Shown here in pieces: positions 60,747 through 64,000 of a DNA stretch of 64,000 bases; the stretch's first letter is position 1, and each line of letters starts with the position of its first letter. The position numbers and the translations under genes were made by a program. The notes under the pieces were generated by a model. The model saw only the letters and a list, made by a program, of their open reading frames with translations, made no database searches and was not told the origin of the DNA. Source of the stretch: Owenia fusiformis (taxonomy: Eukaryota > Annelida > Polychaeta > Sabellida > Oweniidae); NCBI GenBank assembly GCA_903813345.2, contig CAIIXF020000010.1, forward strand, positions 20,411,181 to 20,475,180, given 5' to 3'.

Positions 60747-63359
60747 ATGGGAGACAATGCGCCTATAGCGGATCCAGAGATCAAATACACTCAGGTAGGA
60801 TTGTTCTCGTATACTTTAGGCTTGTATTATATAACAAACATACATTTTTAATTGCATTTCTACATTGGTGTTTTATATGTATTCTAATTTGCTTTCAAAG
60901 GCTATCAGGGTTTCAACAGCACCGTTTCTCAACGAATGCATGTTTGGTTGCAGATCTTTATTAACAATGAGTTCGTAAAGTCTGTCAGTGGTAAAACGTT
61001 CCCCACCAACAACCCCTGCACAGGGGAACCCATTGTGCAGATACAGGAGGGAGATAAAGTACAGTATCGTTTTCATATTATCTTTAGATGAATATATTCA
61101 AAATCCTACTCATTATGAGAAAAGTGCTGTTGACTTAATATATTTTTGATGATCTTTACATGTCCAGGTTATCCAGGACCGTGGCCAAGGAGGGGGGGGG
61201 GGGGGTCGATGGGTCCCCCATGGCCAAAAAATCTTTCAAAATCGTGCAGATTTTCACCATTCTGAGCACTTTTTAAGTGATTTTGGCCATTTTTGGACCA
61301 AAATTGTCACAAGTGACCCCCCCTGGAATTTTTCAAAAAGTGAACCCCCCTTGACAAATCCTGATTACGGGCCTGTTATCTGAGGCTAGTATAGATTAAT
61401 TATACCAGTAAATTGTATTTTATCTTTGACCAAATATCTCAAGATCGTCTGAAAGTATTCAACAAATATGCACCGTTTATTTTCTCTCTGATTTCTAAGG
61501 CAGATGTAGATAAAGCAGTCAGCGCTGCCAAAGCTGCTTTTAAACTTGGGTCACCATGGCGAAGAATGGATGCTTCTCAGAGAGGACGCCTTCTGAATAA
61601 ACTTGCTGACACCATTGAAAGAGATGGTCGCCAACTTGCGGTAATCTCCCTAATATTACTATGAATGCAACGCTTGTTAAAAAGTTACCCAGTCGTTGGT
61701 AGGTCGACTTGTCCTTCTTATATTATTGAAATGGCGGTAAGTTTACTATATATATAAACTTAGATATTACATACAGCAGCCTATGCCTGCTACAGTTATA
61801 ATAGCATATACCAACCATTCGGATGAGAACTTTTCAGAGTATGTCTATGTGCAGCTTCTTGAAAGGTCAATCGGGGAAATATATATTTCTGTGTGTTCAA
61901 AGTCAGTCAATTCAACTGAAATTTGCCAATCGGGGCATTTTTCTTGCTTCAATTCTGTGTTTTTTACTTTGTCACTCGACGCATGTCTATAAAATCACAT
62001 ATACACCACGGCAATCTATATTTCTTCAAAGTGTGATTACTGTTCGCCTTCTGTTAAGCGATTCTCGGTCGAAACGCAGTCCAGACACTACAGCAACGTG
62101 GGTCCAGACTGCATACATATTTGACAAAACTGGAAACGTTCAAGACGTGCTCCCTATTCTTCTCTGTTTTGTTCAGTACAGGGACATATTGGACTTGCTT
62201 GATTTTTTCTTTCTTTTCTGAGAAAATGCGTTAGACAGTTAGATGCCTGATTAAATCAAAATTCTCGATAGGAAAGCATAAGGCATCAACTACTTTGTAC
62301 TTTACAATACAGAGAAAGTTGGTGCCTGAGCCGCGTTGCCATACAATCTAATCTATGCTGTGGACGTGTTGCCATATTGCTGAAATTGACTGTGCCGCGT
62401 TTCCGGCGAGTTCAATTTTGTAAGCAGATTGCGAGAAAAACAAGCAAAAGTTTTAATGTTAATTTGTGTTGTACAGTCCATATGTGTCAAGCTATTGAAT
62501 GCCAACGTTCGCCCATGAGTCGCAAAATACCTCCTTAATTGGTATTAGAAGATAGCTCAAGAAAAGTAGAGTCGGGAAATCATATTTGTGTTGACTATTT
62601 ATCTTCTCTGGTCAATGCCTGAACACTGAGAAATTCTTATAGCTTTACATACCTTGAGGGGTTGTTCACCGAATGTGAAGCATGCGTTTTCAAAAACTTA
62701 CCTATGTTTCGCAGAATTAGAGGACGAAGTGCCTCCGATTATTGGAGTTTGCCTCCATTGTGGTATGTAAAACGTTGCAGCCTCGTTTTTAAACAGCTAC
62801 GCGTGGCTGTAACACGTTATCTATGTATGTCCACCTTGAATAAACTAAAATAGATGTACCAGTTGCTCTTACTTGCCCTGCATATATAAAATGTTTATGA
62901 TATGAAGAGATGTACGTAACCCGGTACCCCTGACATTGTCGTTTCACTGAACGAAGTTCAGACAAGATATAGGCCGTCTGTTCATTCGTCTGTCCGATTA
63001 TCTTTTTGTTCGTTCGCTCGCTAGCTTGTTCATTCGGTCAGTTGACTCTCGGCGATAACTCAGACACTGGTTACCAGTTCTTATTCACATTTTATGAATT
63101 GCTACTCCTTAGAGTTTCTGTACATGTTTGTCTAGTCAAGGTAGTTCCTTCACAGAGAAGAGTAGTCGACGATCGTACAACTATAGAGCACTGATTCTGG
63201 TGTTTCAATAATTTTATTTTGTTTTGCAGAGCTTAGAGACATTGGACAATGGAAAACCCTTTGGATATGCTTTTAACTTTGACCTAGTATTTGCCATCAA
63301 AGTTCTTCGATACTATGCAGGATGGGCAGATAAGATTGTTGGTCAGACTATTCCCTCGG
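60747..63359 (+). CDS. Cytosolic aldehyde dehydrogenase, ALDH1A-like, 5' part
   Basis: First four exons: 60747-60794, 60954-61058, 61500-61640 and 63230-63359, phases 0, 0, 0 and 1. Together they encode about 141 residues, so the gene continues beyond the window. The product begins [20 protein letters not shown], a short acidic start without a transit peptide, as in ALDH1A retinal dehydrogenases. Family blocks are [53 protein letters not shown] and [12 protein letters not shown]. Exons 2-4 (105, 141 and 130 bp) match those of the neighbouring ALDH2 gene in length and phase, as expected of paralogues. Substrate (retinal or other) cannot be judged because the catalytic part is missing. Confidence 0.92.
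61192..61375. repeat. G-run repeat in ALDH1A-like intron 2
   Basis: G14 at 61192-61205, then GGGTCCCCCATGGCCAAAAA, and later GACCCCCCCTGG and GAACCCCCCTTGAC. Non-coding, related in style to 56135-56250. Confidence 0.5.
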
Positions 63360-63411
63360 GTGGGTTCATTTATAATGCTCGTTTAATTGTAACTGCAATG
63401 AATCATGTGTA

Positions 63412-63938
63412 CTGTAGATTGGGTTAATTTGGCGCCCGCTTTAATTTGGTGAATTTGGCGAAATTGAAAAATTCGCCAATAAAAATCTTCGCCAAAATTT
63501 AGAATGAATCCCCGGGAATTATCTAGGGTATTTCGTCAAGTGTATTTAAGTCACTTCCGGTTTAGGTTTTTTCCAAAAATATGAAAAAATGTCTCTCATA
63601 AATTGGCTCAGAACTGGTCAGTCACTCATTAGGCTAATACTCAGTATAGTAGCAGCATCGATCGAGGTGCAAAATGTAAAGGATGATCACGCAAAAAGTA
63701 CAAACGTGGTGAATATCCTCAGTGGTCCTCAAAAGAAAAAATAAAGAACCAAACATGCCTATTTACATGGTAATTTGCAAAAAGCGCGTAAGTTAATTAA
63801 AACTTTTTTTGCATATCCGCCAAATTTTGCCATTTTTGGCATATTGGCGGCTATTTATAATTTTATAAATAGCCGCCAATATGCCAAAAATGGCAAAATC
63901 GCCAAATTAAGTAGCGCCAAATTAACCCCAATCTACAG
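63412..63938. mobile_element. 527-bp TIR element with TA target duplication in ALDH1A-like intron 4
   Basis: Ends CTGTAGATTGGG(G)TTAATTTGGCGC are inverted at 63412 and 63938, with TA directly outside (63410-63411 and 63939-63940). Inside, 63824-63859 and 63864-63899 form a perfect 36-bp hairpin with a 4-base loop. No ORF; Tc1/mariner-type MITE by TA and structure. Confidence 0.85.
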
Positions 63939-64000
63939 TAGATCTATTTGAACTGAAAAATACATCTCCATGCGAACACTGTCGATCACGTATTTATTAT

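Noticed and set aside
61823-62221. 132-residue frame in ALDH1A-like intron 3
   Set aside because: No recognisable protein features, overlaps another open frame, and lies in an intron.

Overview
The window is nuclear DNA of an animal. Genes are split by GT-AG introns of about 0.2-7 kb, base composition is AT-rich, and introns and spacers are full of non-LTR retrotransposons, a tRNA-derived SINE and many small terminal-inverted-repeat (TIR) elements. The proteins are clearly bilaterian, and the repeat style suggests a marine invertebrate, perhaps a lophotrochozoan or non-vertebrate deuterostome. I cannot name the species.

Eight protein genes can be built exon by exon with consistent splice phases: a carbohydrate sulfotransferase (+, 3558-5860); MRPS16 (-, 8859-9510) directly downstream of CIAO2A (-, 9613-10035); PSMC3/Rpt5 (+, 11937-17948, 11 exons); TMEM192 (-, 20685-30755, 7 exons); GLMP (+, 31093-41975, 8 exons); mitochondrial ALDH2 (-, 44983-55532, 13 exons); and the first four exons of a cytosolic ALDH1A-like gene (+, 60747-63359), which runs off the window. 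Three neighbouring pairs are divergent: CIAO2A/PSMC3, TMEM192/GLMP and ALDH2/ALDH1A-like. TMEM192 and GLMP both encode lysosomal membrane proteins, and their start codons lie only 337 bp apart.

Two complete-looking non-LTR retrotransposons sit in introns. One (about 23.64-29.62 kb) is antisense in TMEM192 intron 2. The other (about 35.1-40.2 kb, L1/Tx1-like, with a poly-A tail) is sense in GLMP intron 5. Both have open ORF1 and ORF2. Two inverted copies of a 290-bp TTAA-flanked MITE lie in the same two introns.

The most unusual structure is a pair of tandem arrays seeded by exon/5'-splice-site junctions. About 18 copies of a 68-bp unit derive from the end of ALDH2 exon 2 plus its GTAAGA donor. 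About 12 copies of a 24-bp unit derive from the end of GLMP exon 4 plus its GTGAGT donor. The left end (0.3-2.5 kb) is a nest of TIR elements, one of which can be dated against a second, uninterrupted copy at 34.3 kb.
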